A stretch of DNA of 64,000 nucleotides from Warburgia ugandensis (taxonomy: Eukaryota > Streptophyta > Magnoliopsida > Canellales > Canellaceae): the NCBI GenBank assembly GCA_035236585.1, contig CP141135.1:9830001-9894000 (forward strand), read 5' to 3'. The notes beneath the pieces are model-generated. The model did not search any database, was not told where the DNA came from, and was given only the letters and a program-made list of their open reading frames with translations. Shown piece by piece: positions 13,555 to 25,871 of this stretch; position 1 is the stretch's first letter; the number at the start of each line of letters is the position of its first letter. The position numbers and the translations under genes are program-made.

Positions 13555-13713
13555 GGTGGAGCCACAACAGTAGAGTTGTTGTTGTGTGACCTCAAGTCAC
13601 AGGTTCAAGGTGTAGAAACAGCCTCTTGTAAGATTGCATACTATAGACCATTGTAGTCCGCCCTTTCTCGGACCCTGCATATGCGGGAGCTTCGTGTACT
13701 AAGCTGTCCTTTT
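13555..13713 (+). mobile_element. Au-type SINE, nearly full length, upstream of AHK1
   Basis: The head is degraded (ggtggagccacaacagtaga), followed by box B gtcacaggttcaagg, body cagcctcttgtaagattgca with an internal deletion, and tail gggagcttcgtgtactaagc. It lies about 650 bp upstream of the AHK1 start codon and faces the minus-strand copy that follows it. Confidence 0.85.
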
Positions 13714-13727
13714 AGAACAGGGACAAT

Positions 13728-13905
13728 AAAGGGCCGCCCCAATGCATGAAGCTCCCGCATATGCCAGTTCCAAGAAAGGAACAGACCTCAAGGGTCAATA
13801 ATACGCAGCCTTACCTTACATTTTGCAAGAAGCTATTTCTATACGTCGAACTTGTAACCTCAACTGTAACCTCAAGGTTACACGACGACAACTCTATTAT
13901 TGCAT
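13728..13905 (-). mobile_element. Au-type SINE, head-truncated, inverted neighbour of the previous copy
   Basis: On the plus strand it opens with the reversed tail gggccgccccaatgcatgaa, then the body accttacattttgcaagaag. A short internal duplication (gtaacctcaactgtaacctc) lies at box B. It ends in caactctattattgcatg, where the box A head is lost. Only about 15 bp separates it from the plus-strand copy at 13555-13713, giving a tail-to-tail inverted pair. Confidence 0.85.
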
Positions 13906-14997
13906 GTTTTAGGATGTGGCGCTCCAATGAAGAAGACCACGATCCAACAATCAAGATTACAAGAAATTTAACCAATATTTGTTACCTCATCAAGTCTGTC
14001 TTCTTCTGTGTTTTGGTTGGGCAGAGGTGGGAGGGGGGCCACGGAGAAAGCCAATGTTTCCATGATATGGTGATGCTAAAATAATATGAAGCGCATGCCA
14101 TGTCTTTCTCCTTATCTCGTTCTTATTTTCCACTACCAAGTGACTCCCCCACAATCCTCCTTTAGTTCATTACATCACATACCACTCACAAGCACACACT
14201 TGTATTATATTATTGGGCGCATGAGATGTGTTAGCTAGCTTTTTGACATAAATCTTGTGATGAACAGAAAATCTCTAAGAAATGTAAACTATTTCTTTAC
14301 AAGAAGGTCACTGTCGATGAATAACTTAATCCCCCTTGTTATTCCTACTGCATGTCGACATTGTTTTAAATAGTTTTCTTGGCATTGATAAGAAAATGCC
14401 ATGAGGAGAAAGGCACTTGCTTGCTAAGGCTAACTTGGACATTTCTAGACCATTAGCCAAAAGGCTCTATTTTAGGGTCTTGCCAAGAAAAAGTGAGCCA
14501 CTAACTTTGATAGCTTGCCAATCTGTTGGTTAGCAGTTGATTTCATACCAGTTTATTAGTACGTGTTGGATTACCATTCTACCTAAAAGCTTGAGCTGAT
14601 GGGAAGTAAGCCCCCGACATATACATTTAACATTATGGATCAACACATTGATCTTGTAATCGGGTTTAGAGATTGCCTTTCTCCATTGACTGGGAAATGA
14701 CCTTGCTTAGTAGTAGGACTCAATTGATAAGAGTCTCGGTAGGACTTCAGGCTAAAAAGCATGGAAGTAGTCCAGGCCACCCTTTTCTTATACATAGTGA
14801 TATTCTTTTTGTAGCAATTTACCATATGAGAATGACTTCACACAGGCTTAAAGTACAATTTCATACCCATTGGATGTTTTCGTCCTATATTTCTTTGGGC
14901 TGAAAATCATCCCCATCAATTATTTTTAAAAAACTTCAAACACACAAAACAAGTGCTAATGGTCATCTACATTCATTGATTTCTTGTGGGCTCTGAA

Positions 14998-15140
14998 TAA
15001 AGGATAGCCCTGGTGCACAAAGCTCCTGTGTATGTGGGGTTTAGTGAAGGAGCAAACCACAAGGGTCAAAAGTATGCAATCTTACCTTGCATTTTGCAAG
15101 AGGCTGTTTCCACGCCTTGAACCCGTGACCTTAAGGTCAC
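14998..15140 (-). mobile_element. Au-type SINE, head lost
   Basis: The reversed tail (ggatagccctggtgcacaaa), the body (accttgcattttgcaagagg) and box B (cttgaacccgtgacctt) are present. The head is missing. At its end the sequence folds back into ggtcacgggttca, an inverted copy of its own box B, and then enters a 49-bp direct repeat. Confidence 0.85.
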
Positions 15141-15238
15141 GGTCACGGGTTCACTACGAAGCAAAAGATAAAAGCAAGGTGATGTGTGAGGTCACGGGTT
15201 CAAAGCGAAACAAAAGATAAAAGGAAGGTGATGTGGAC
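15141..15238. repeat. 49-bp direct repeat carrying a SINE box B
   Basis: The unit ggtcacgggttca, then a c/gaagcaaaagataaaag-like stretch and aaggtgatgtg, occurs at 15141 and again at 15190 with a few substitutions. Each unit begins with the Au SINE box B. The duplication appears to have started from the truncated end of the SINE at 14998-15140. Confidence 0.8.
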
Positions 15239-16980
15239 TCTTTCTATGCTTTTGAGCATGGACTCCCACTGAACTCGTTGATATTTGTAATAAAATAGGG
15301 ATCATCGCTCATGTTACAACCTGGAGGCTGTTAGGTCCAGCCATGAAACTCAAGACCTTCTCCTATAAGAACAACAAGACGGTGATGGTGGTTCTCCATC
15401 TGTTTAATGACATGCATTTATACACTTTCTAAACCCTATGTATGATCAAATTACCTTGATCTGATTGCCCGGATGAAAGTCCAAATATTTGATATTGTAA
15501 TTATTGTCCACCTATTTGTTTCCTTCTAGCAGGAGACTGAGAAGGACTTAGCTAAGGCTGACTTTTGGATAATCTGATTTATTTATCTTGTTCGACTTAC
15601 TATATAGGCTAATTTTCTCTTCGTACCAATTAGATACTTCTAGCTGCTAATTTTTTAGCTAGACAACTCGAAGGTATAGTAATTCAAAAACATAAACAGC
15701 TAAATCATCCAATAATTATGAGTTTTGGTATTAGTCAATCTAAGGCAGGCCAAACATAAAGAAGCATCTCCAAATGGCATCCTTTGCCTGGGCACTTCTG
15801 GTAGCAAAGGTAATGATCGGCTCCTGATGGCAAGTCACCATGTTAATGGCGACCATTCAACCGTTACAAATTTTTATTTTTATTTTTGATATTATTGATT
15901 AATATGTACTTTAACCTCCCTAGAAAAAAAGAGAGAAAGAATTATTAACACTGAAATTGAAATGGTAGGAGTACAATTCATCAACCACCAGACCTTTTAT
16001 TTAGTTATATTTTTATGAATTGTATCCATAGGTCCTTAAGTCTTGTAATTTTTAAGCCTATCTATAATATAATCTCTTTAAAAAATTGGAAATATATTCA
16101 TCAACTGGATGATGCATAAGTATGGGAACCCAATGAATTGAAGGCTATGTGGGCAAACCTAACTTGAGATAATCATTTGTCTTTTCAAGATCCAGCTTAA
16201 GACAAAAATGAACATGTTTATTTTTAATACTATAAAAGATGCGGAATCTTTACGGTCAAGCAAATCAGTAAAAAAAGCCAAAAAAAAAAACTTCAGGGCC
16301 AAGCAAAATATCAGCTTGAACTGCCTTTATGTGCTAGTTGCAGCTGGACATGATAGGATAATCTTGGCACAAAAGTATCGTTATCTTAACACAACACTCC
16401 ATCAGCTTATAACGCTTGTTTATGAGTTAGAAGAATGCAAGAGTAGCTAACTGATCTGGTAGAAATCTAAGCATGGCTGTGCCTGAAAACGTGCAGAATG
16501 ACTGGCCTGCAATACTCCAGCACTTGAAAAAAATTTGCATTTGAAGTTTAAACTGTCTAGTGCTAGGAGTAATTAGGGGCCATGAAACTAAACACTCATC
16601 CAGTCATATCCAAGGAGATGGGTTCTAATTAAAACTTTTGCAGTTCCAAGTTCCAACTAAGATAATCAATTGTAATTAGCTTGAAACTTTTACTGCAAAC
16701 AAATTGCTGGTGGACTTATTCCTAATCACAAGCAACGATAATGGGTATAGCCATGGAACAAAATATCGGTTTTTATATCTAATATATTGGGTTAGTGAAA
16801 CAGCCTATACAATATTTTGGCCGATATATCGCCCAATATACCATCTATTTCCTATAAAACTACCTGATATAGCCAATTGAAAAGTTCTGCTATATTCTGT
16901 GCCTACTATTTTGTTCTATGGGTATAACTCAGTCCAACTATTTAGATAATCGAATCTTAATTTAGTTATTTATACCTCCA

Positions 16981-17002
16981 TGAGAGAGAGAGAGAGAGAG
17001 AG
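16981..17002. repeat. (GA)n microsatellite
   Basis: A GA dinucleotide run of about 11 units followed by a short GT run, in intergenic DNA between SINE copies. Confidence 0.95.
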
Positions 17003-17412
17003 TGTGTGTTAACCAACTTCCTTACAGGCGTGCAGCAGCTAAAGTTGTCCTGTAGGCAAGGTGGGAAGAAGGGAAAACAACATCATTTCTCTTCTTAAAG
17101 AAAAGTTGTGTTCAAAGTCAAGAAACCAAACGACGTAAAGTGGCAGGGAGGAAAGGGTTTAAGCATATCATTTCTCCTTTTGAAAAGCTATAACAAGGAA
17201 AAGAGGCAGAAGGGGGAAACATGGTCGTTTCTCTTTTTATGAAGATATAACAAGAAACATAGTCTTCCTAGAAAAAGATAACTTGTCTTCGATGTAAGCA
17301 AAAGAATAAAAGAAAATTGACAAGAAGATTAATATGTAATATGTAGCTAAACAAAAAAATTTAAAAGCGGCAGTAAAAACAAAATTTTCTGTCCTAGTAA
17401 GCCCGCGAAAGA

Positions 17413-17588
17413 AGGGGAGACTTGACACAACAGTAGAGTTATCATCGAGTAATCTTGAGGGCACGGGTTTAAGACGTGGAAACAGCTTTTTGCAAAATAC
17501 AAGTTAAGGCTGCCTACTATTGACCCTTGTAGTCCAGCCTTTCCTCGAACCCCGCATATGCAGGAGCTTCGTGCACTGAGGCTGTGTA
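17413..17588 (+). mobile_element. Au-type SINE, full length, diverged
   Basis: Head aggggagacttgacacaaca, box B gcacgggtttaagacg, body cagctttttgcaaaatacaa and tail ggagcttcgtgcactgaggc are all recognisable. No clear target-site duplication was seen. The substitutions across both promoter boxes suggest an old copy. Confidence 0.85.
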
Positions 17589-17950
17589 GTGCAAAAGTTC
17601 TAACACAATTATTAATATCCCTGAACTACCTCCTTGATGGCCACTTGTTACAAACACTAGGTGGACTCACAAATTTTAGTGCTGGAGGCTCGAATTAGGA
17701 GAAGTGGGAGGTTTTATTGCTCAACTTGCTCTACCTTTTGACAGCTATGACCACCTTATGACAACTGGACTCTCCTTTGAATGCATGTTAACTAGGAGGT
17801 CTACTGAGCCAGCGTGACCTACTTGCAGGAGTATTCTTGTCGTTTACATTATAGTCTTTTTTTATATTCCTTTTTTTTTTAACAGCCAAAGAATTAAAAA
17901 AAAAAATCACTCAAATTCTCTCCCACATCTAATCTCTGGCTAAAGGAAAA

Positions 17951-18013
17951 AGCAGCGTCTCGAACCTGAGATTCACATATTGGCATTGTGTTCATCTTAA
18001 CCATTGAATTCTT
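17951..18013 (-). repeat. tRNA-like relic, not the Au SINE type
   Basis: Read on the minus strand, this stretch has a box A-like segment (ttcaatggttaagatgaaca), and about 35 bases further a box B-like segment (ctcaggttcgagacg). The spacing fits a tRNA gene or the head of another tRNA-derived SINE. No acceptor stem pairing was established and no body was recognised, so it may be a decayed SINE head or a chance match. Confidence 0.35.
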
Positions 18014-18453
18014 TGATCCATTTCAAGCTTCTCGACCTGCACCGCATATGAGTTAGAGAGATATAATGCTGAAAGTAAGTACCAAAACGTTATCTGTGTA
18101 TGGGGAAATGTTTCTATGCTGCTTCTTTTTCATTTTTAATTAAAATTTGATAATTACAATTTACTGTAAAACATTTTGGAAATATCTTACTGAATAATGG
18201 TAGTATTCTATTTGTTAGAATTGTATATCAGCCTACTCGCGACCTTTTCATCACTTGCATGTAATCTTAGAATTTCTAAGCTCATCAAATTAAAGTTTCT
18301 TTGGTCATTATCATATTAAAGTTTCTTTAGTCATTATCAAATTAAAGCTTCTTTTGTCATCTTTAGCTGCTTCGCTAGTGGCTGACACATGCAAAGAAAA
18401 TGAGAGAGAGAGACTGAGTGGTGGTTCATTCAAACGATTCCTTTTCTCAGAGA

Positions 18454-18632
18454 GGGCATGCCCGACATCTCAGGTGCACGAAGCTTCCTCATATGCAGGG
18501 TCCGGAGAAGGGACAGACCACAAAGGTAAATAGTACGCAGCCTTACCTTGCATTTTGCAAGAGGCTGTTTCAACAAACCCATGACCTCAAGGTGATGCAA
18601 TGACAACTCTACCATTACGCTAAAGCTCCCCA
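18454..18632 (-). mobile_element. Au-type SINE, full length with diverged tail
   Basis: The reversed tail is altered (gcatgcccgacatctcaggt). Then come gcatatgcagggtccgga-like sequence, body accttgcattttgcaagagg and box B region aacccatgacctcaaggtga. The head ends in accattacgctaaagctccc. A small deletion lies just before box B (gtttcaacaaaccc). Confidence 0.88.
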
Positions 18633-19575
18633 TTGTGCATTTACATATCATAATACTCCAATCTACGCTTCGGAGTACAATATATAATAAGATATTAGCA
18701 ACAAAAGTTTAACGTAAGGTCAGATAAAAATCAGATAGTAAAGGAGGTCCACTATTTACGTGAGTTAAGCAAGTCACTATGGTACAGGCAGTGGTATTAC
18801 AATATTACAGATTGACATTATCTATACTTAAATACTACTATATTTGCAGGTCAGTGTTAGTTAGGGGTTGCTCAATGATATTATAAAGAGAGATAGTGTC
18901 TGCACTCCCATACTTTAATTAAAGTCACTTCAATTCTTTACTAGAACTTTTCTAGTTATCCTTAAAGGTCAGAGAAAGTAATTTCTAGCCAATGATACTT
19001 CGTAGGTGGATATTATCACCTATTAAAGTTAGGTTGGAACCATTTGATCTCAATTCGTGGTTCAGGTTAAAAATGGAGTATTTTATCAGACCAATGACCA
19101 CCAATCTTAGTTCCTTAACCATACTATAATCATACTGATAGTGATGGTAGAGAAAATATTTAGGACTTCGAATCATAGATTTCTCACCACTTAGTTTCAA
19201 TACAAGGTTTTGATCCTAGAGGATATGGGTATTCCACCTGATACAAGATATATTTCAGAGAAACTCTAGCAGGATGCTGAAATAGATACAGTCAGTTCGG
19301 TCTGTCGTTCACTGCAGAAGGCCCCGAAGGACCACGGCCTACTGTTTGCAGTCCGGAGCAGCAGCATTTTTCTCAACGTCCACAAAGCATTTTCTTATAT
19401 TTCATTTCAATCTTTCAAAACCAAATCCTCAACCTGATGATAGGAAAAATGACGTTCTGATTCAGAATAATCTTTCAGAGTAATCTACCAACGCTTGGGA
19501 AATAGAAAGGAAAATTCTCAATGTTGAATCCGTTGGCCAGTATATTTTTCAAGACTGACTGTGTCGACCTTATGA

Positions 19576-19667
19576 AGGGGAGTCTTGGTGCAACGGTAGA
19601 GTTGTCGTCATGTGACATTGAGGTCATGAGTTCAAGGCGTGGAAACAGCCTCTTGCAAAAATGCAAC
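19576..19667 (+). mobile_element. Au-type SINE, 5' half only
   Basis: An intact head (gggagtcttggtgcaacggt), box B (gtcatgagttcaaggcg) and the start of the body (aacagcctcttgcaaaaatg) are present. The family sequence then stops abruptly and the 44-bp tandem repeat region follows. Loss of the 3' end points to a later deletion or rearrangement rather than incomplete insertion. Confidence 0.85.
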
Positions 19668-19687
19668 ATTGTTGGCAATGCATTCCT

Positions 19688-19880
19688 TGATTGGCCAGTT
19701 GATCTGCAGGTCATTAGTTGATCTCTTTACATGATTGGCCAGTTGATCTGCAGGTCATTAGTTGATCTCTTTACAAAGAAGTCTTCGAGTTTCCAGGATA
19801 CCTTCAAATTATTGTACAACCAAGTTGATCTACATGGCTGTTCTTTTGTAACCAAGTAATGATCTACATGGCTGTTCTTC
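19688..19880. repeat. Two local tandem duplications (44 bp and about 34 bp)
   Basis: A unit starting tgattggccagttgatctgc at 19688 is repeated exactly at 19732 (period 44). Shortly after, gatctacatggctgttctt occurs twice, at about 19828 and 19862. No coding sequence is associated with either. Confidence 0.85.
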
Positions 19881-20159
19881 TATTTCATTTCCTGTATCAC
19901 ACACGCCATTTGTCTTCTTGTTGGAAGCAAAATCCATAGCTATATATCCATCCTCCGAGGTGGTTTGGGTTCATTCCAACTGCAGAAGTTGGGGCCATTT
20001 CCTCTCTATAAAGTTTTGCTTTTCAGAGATGGAAGAAAGACAAGCATGGAACTAAACTAGGTGGCAAAAGAATTACGACTCTTTCTGGAACTTCTTAGTG
20101 CATCCACCAACAAGGGAAAACGCAAGACAGAAGAAAAAACTTCAAAATAGGAAATATGC

Positions 20160-20161
<2 letters not shown>

Positions 20162-20200
<39 letters not shown>
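20162..20200. repeat. (CT)n microsatellite
   Basis: An uninterrupted CT dinucleotide run of about 19 units in intergenic DNA. Confidence 0.97.
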
Positions 20201-20203
<3 letters not shown>

Positions 20204-20675
20204 TTAACTTTTTGGTTCTGAATTATTCCACTCTGCTATGATCATTTTGATGGAACCCACACCTACAACCTAAAAAAAAAGTAAAAAAAAAAGTGACAAA
20301 CTATACAAATCTGACTCACTATATAATCAAGTCATTATAATAAACTAATCCACTAACCAACTCAATGTATCTGCATGAAACCCATACTAACAGTGTCAGA
20401 CAGTGGATGACAAAGACCAAACACAAAAAGCCCTGAAAAAAGCAACCTAGTTCACCAAATTGACTCGATCTCAACATCTGATCAATAAATTAAGAAAAAG
20501 TAAGCAATAAACAACTCTACATACATTAATTTCGATAGTATTTCAGAAATACAATCAAGATCTCCATTTAAACAGACAAAATGGCCACAGTAAGTCGAAA
20601 TAAGACACTTTTCAATTAATAGACACTATACAACCTTGGAATACTCATAAACAATATTATTCAACTAACCCAATA

Positions 20676-20865
20676 ACTAAAAAGGAGAGGCAGGCCCGGT
20701 GCACAAAGCTCCGGCCTATATAGGGTCTGAAAAAGGGCTGTACCACAAGGGCCTATAGTAAGCAGTCTTATCTTGTATTTTTACAAAAGACTATTTCTAC
20801 GCCTTAAACTCTAACCTTAAGGTCACATGACGACAACTTTTAGCGTTGCGCCAAGGCTTTCCTTT
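20676..20865 (-). mobile_element. Au-type SINE, full length with 16-bp target duplication
   Basis: The exact 16-bp direct repeat tcaactaacccaataa occurs at 20661-20676 and 20866-20881, with one or two bases shared with the element edge. It encloses a minus-strand SINE with tail gaggcaggcccggtgcacaa, body tatcttgtatttttacaaaa, box B region taaggtcacatgacgacaac and head gcgttgcgccaaggctttcc. The preserved flanks suggest this is one of the younger insertions. Confidence 0.92.
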
Positions 20866-21447
20866 TCAACTAACCCAATAAATAACAGTAGTAAACTTAA
20901 ACATAACTTGAATTCAAACGACGTAAAAGGACTTACTAAATATTAGTCAAAGATGAAGAACTGCAAATCAATGCTATTATGCAACAGGAACCCATTCTAA
21001 CAAAGCTTAATCTAGCATTATAGCATGCAAATTACACATAATAAAATCACAATTCGTATTTTGGAAAAGATAATAATAATAAAGTCAGGCTTAAAACTCT
21101 TGCCCCTTTTTTATTTCATATTTCATTTTTTACTACACCCTTTTCTTATTTCAATTCTTTTTTCTCTTAATCAGCATAAAATGAAATAAAATATTAAATA
21201 AATATACTAGGTGGGCCTCAAAAGCCTTGCCGCTACTAATATACGATGGTATCTTAATGGAAAGATATCCGCCTAGGGTAAATAGGTAACTTTGGTAGCA
21301 AAAGTACGGAGGAAAATGTAGGAGGGTCTGTCCGTTAGAGATTGGTAGTTAAGGAGGTCTCCTTTTATTTTGCTCTAAAAATAAAAATAAAAATAGAACC
21401 AAAAGAAGGAAGAGTTTTTCTGGAACTTATTAGCGCATCCCCAATAA

Positions 21448-21678
21448 GAGGTAGCCCTGGTGCATTTCTTCCTAGGTTACCAATTGGGTTGGAAATAAAA
21501 AAAGAGGTAGCCCTAGTGCACAAAGTTTCCCCATATGCAGGATTCGGGGAAGGGGCAGATTACAAAGGTCAATAATACACAGCTTTATCTTGCATTTTGC
21601 AAGAGGCTGTTTCCATATCTTGAACCCGTGACCTCAAGGTCACACGACAACCACTCTACCTTTGCGCCAAAGCTTCCC
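21448..21678 (-). mobile_element. Au-type SINE, full length, plus an extra tail fragment
   Basis: The complete minus-strand element occupies about 21502-21678: tail gaggtagccctagtgcacaa, body tatcttgcattttgcaagag, box B cttgaacccgtgacctc, head tttgcgccaaagcttccctt. The direct repeat accaattgggtt lies at 21479-21490 and 21682-21693. A second copy of only the tail (gaggtagccctggtgca) lies just outside at 21448-21464, probably the stub of an earlier SINE. Confidence 0.88.
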
Positions 21679-21699
21679 TTCACCAATTGGGTTAAAAAT

Positions 21700-24600
21700 G
21701 AATGATCAATTTCCTAGAGGATAAACATGCCTAGATGTAGGCCAACATGGGTTGTTTAAAAGGTAATGTTTGGGTCTTCGCTAAATAGCATATGTTCCAG
21801 GGTAATGAAATATGTCCAAGTTGATTTTGCATTGAAATATATGTACGTTTGTATATCTATGTATCTATTTATATAGGTATCTCTATTTTCATATACTTAC
21901 AATAATAGCTTTGTGCAGACTAGTCATAGTGTGTGACCAAAGGATATTTTATAACATATTTTCTTTAAAATTAATTTGTCAAAAACCCGAGTGCTACCTC
22001 AAATTGCTTATCATATATAGATTTTTATATAAAATAATTTTTTATTGAATAAAAATAGAAATACTTTTATTAAAATCAGGATCAATCTAGTGGTTCACAT
22101 ACATAGCCATGGTAGTCATTATATACCTTGTTCAAATATTACAATCTAAATTTTAAAATAATCAATACAATCTTCCTCAAAGTAAGTACCCTGAGCAGTA
22201 GTTCAGTGATGATTATCCTAAAGTTTTGAGCTTTCAATCTACTTTAACTGTATTTGAGATATTGTAAACATTCAAACATTTACAATATCTCAGCAAGCTG
22301 TGCTTAGTAGGGGATTTAAGAAATATAATTAATATATCTTAAAATCAACAGTTCTTTATATCTATGATATAAATCAATTTATACAATTGGATAACCATTT
22401 CATCATTCACTCATCATATAAATTATATGTATATATTACATATAAATAAAACGATTGAAAATCATGAATATAGATATTATCAATAATATCGTATTTTCAA
22501 ACTGATTCCAATATTAATACTAGGTGTTAATATACAATCATACCATATTGGGAATTATCCTCCAATACAACATCAGTAATAATTTTTACCGGGCATCTCA
22601 GCATGTCATAAAATAAGGCATCTCATCGTACCACAAGGCATCTCATCATGTCATAACATAAGGTATCTCATCATGCCATAATCAATTGCATCATAATGCA
22701 AAATAATCAAAGAACTACAATGCTTGCAGTCTGAATCTGTATAGCGCCCAGATAACTGTTCAATACTCCACTAATATCACCGTGGAAAATACAAATTCAT
22801 GTTTGTATGGGGGGAACCATGGCTATCATACTGGCGGCCTTCTCATAACTGCCCCACTCGACATTTTGCCTCTCTTTGGGCAAGGTGTCATCATAATCAG
22901 TTTTGGCGAGCGGGTGACTAAACCCTCATAACTTTTATAGTATTAGCATCCCCAGGCATAAGCTTGTCTTAAAACAAAATCACAAGCCTCCATGCTTATA
23001 TGAAAAATAATATTTCATACTTATAGACTATGTGTCTGGTTATAATAGGACATGCCTATAACTTATTTCCTTAAGATTTGGGTGTCCAATTTATATAGTT
23101 CAAATATTCTCATTCTACCAATTAAGTAATTTCATAATTACTTAATCAATCTTTTTGTATTCATTTCAACATCATTTGTTGCTTTAAGTAATTTTATAAT
23201 TACTTAATCAATCACTTTGTATTCATTTTAATATCATTTGTTAATTCATAAACAATTCTAAGGCAATTATAAACAATCTATAGTTATCATGATAAAATCA
23301 TATGTAAAATACATGTATCTTATATATTAAATATATCCTTAAGGTCTATCTACCTTTACTTTCAACAATCCATCTTCTCATTGATCTTGATCATCGTATT
23401 CTTTATATATCTATCAAATCATATGTATATAGTCATTTCTCAACTTATTTATACTTTCTAGTTGTTCATTTTATCATCCTTACATAGGATGACTTGTATC
23501 TTTTTCCTTGGATCGTATTGATAAAGGATCTAATCTATCGATCCACATTTACATCGAACATCTATATAAAATCAAACATTAATCTAAATTATAATTATGT
23601 TTATTATTCTTGATTATTCAAGATCCTATCATGGATCTTGTTTGATCATCCTTATCTTACTTACAATTTTTATTAGGATTAGATAATTTATTATGTTATT
23701 ATTATTATTTAATTAGTTAATGTCTTACTGGTTGAAGATAATTTATGCACTCCTAATTCTAGATAGCTACTCTTATTTCCAATTGACTAAGGTTTACTAG
23801 TTAAAAGTTGCTCATAGAGTGATTAATTCAATCCTCATGTAAGAAGGCATTTAGACCTCAACAAACGTTACTAGAAGGTGGGGGGAAGAGCGATGCTCTA
23901 TTAGCGAACCCCCTTAACCACCATGTTCAACATTCACTGGGGTTGACTTTAGCTTAACCTTCATAAGGTTCCTAAGAGCATTAAACCCTAAGTACTCTTG
24001 CTATTTAATTTTAATCAAATTCATAAACATTTAAAATATCATTCATTGGGGTTATTATTCTCCTAATTTAGGCTAATGATATATATTCCTTTTGTTATAC
24101 TAACTATAGCCCTTACTATCATTAAGTCCATGTCCATCATTTATTGTAAATGTCCATCTATATTTTATTAATTATATTTTTCATGTAATTTACACAATAG
24201 GAAAGCATAGAGAAGTAAATCTACCAAGCAAATAAAGACATTCACAATAATAGTAATTCCAATGCTTATGTTATGCGTCATCATAATCCTCTTTGTTTCT
24301 ATTCATTAGATCTAGGGTTTTCATCCCATCAAAGGCCTAGATCTTGATCTTTCATATTTTTATTACATCATCTCATATAATCTTATCTCTAGATCATTGA
24401 TTGATCTTATCAAAAGATTTGATCTTTCTTGATCCAATCTATCAAGAAGTTTTTAAGCCATTTTATCAAAATTAAGGGCATAGATCTCAATCTATCCCAA
24501 ATTAGCTACATTAGTCTATTCATTTCTCATGATCTTATCATTAGATCATCATCCATAATGATTCAAAGTTCTTGATCATCCTTGATCAATCTAATCAAAG

Positions 24601-25804
24601 AGATTATTATATATTTTTAAGGATTTTGTTGCTTTTAATGGTCAAGATCTTAAGATCTGCCAAATCAATTACATCTAATCCATTTATTTAAGTTATCACA
24701 TCATTAGGTTACTAGTGGATCAGAATTCTAAGCTATAATCATGTCATATTTGACTGATCTTGGGAATTAGTATCATTTTTGTGATTTATAAAAATTTACA
24801 GTGAATAAAACTTAAAATTTATATTTTCATTAGATTCTACTCTTCACTAAGAATTCAGAGCTTCTTTTCGATCTTGATTTGGAGGTAAAATGAGCTCTAA
24901 ATTACATTTTTAAGCTTCAATAAAAAAACAATGGGCTAGATTCAATTTGGGTTATACAAATCAATGGGTCGTTTAGCGGCCCGCCCCCTTTACTGGTGAT
25001 AGCTGGTGTATGAGGAGGGGTGACCTAGGATAGGCGAGACAGTCTAATATGGACCATTGGATCATCCTTTCCCCAATCCTCCTTGATCTGGCTACATTAA
25101 GGGCCCAGATTTCATCTCCCACGATGTTTGGGCCCAAGCATCTCATCCAATGGTTCAAATATTCGATCTGAGCTATCTACCCGTGATTTCTAGCTAGGGT
25201 TTACCGGATCTATTTCACCAGTGAACTAGTCATCGATGAAGCAGATTCAACGGTGAATCCTCGTGTGTTTGGTCAGAAAATAGAGGGGAAAGGGAGGGAA
25301 CCTACCTGAATCCTGTTTGGAGTAGAGATTAAAGCTGTCGGAAAGATATAATCCTGCTAGAAATTGAAGCCCTAGTCGGACGGCTAGGGTTTTTGTAATT
25401 CTTGCTGCTGGGGTGTTTGCTGGAGCCGAAGAAGAAATAGGGAGAGGGGAATTGAAGAGGGGAGTGCAGGGAATCATATTCTGAGAACCAGGATCGGTGC
25501 CATTGTGGGAGGAAGCCTGAAAATAAAGGATAACCGTTATGGGTTGTCAGAGTTACTATTTTTCGGTGATTTCACCGATTAATATACCCTCAATCAATCT
25601 AAAATCTTAGGGCTTTAATATATAAGGTTAGCCTAAATCCATTCAACGGTGGAGTTTGAAATACAATGGCTGAAATGAAATGGTTAATTAGATTAGGGTT
25701 TTTAGGCAAAAACCCTAGTCTTCCAAGGACTACATAAAAACCCTAGTCTTCCAAGGACTACATGTCCTCAGATGTTCCAGATACTCCATGAGGGAATATT
25801 CTGT

Positions 25805-25871
<67 letters not shown>

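Noticed and set aside
13746..14084. 112-aa open frame (plus) near AHK1
   Set aside because: Its first half is the SINE copy read through in one frame; the rest has no known motif.
22580..22690. Possible CRISPR-like array of short repeats
   Set aside because: The repeats are degenerate and contiguous, without unique spacers of constant length, and the DNA is a plant nuclear genome.
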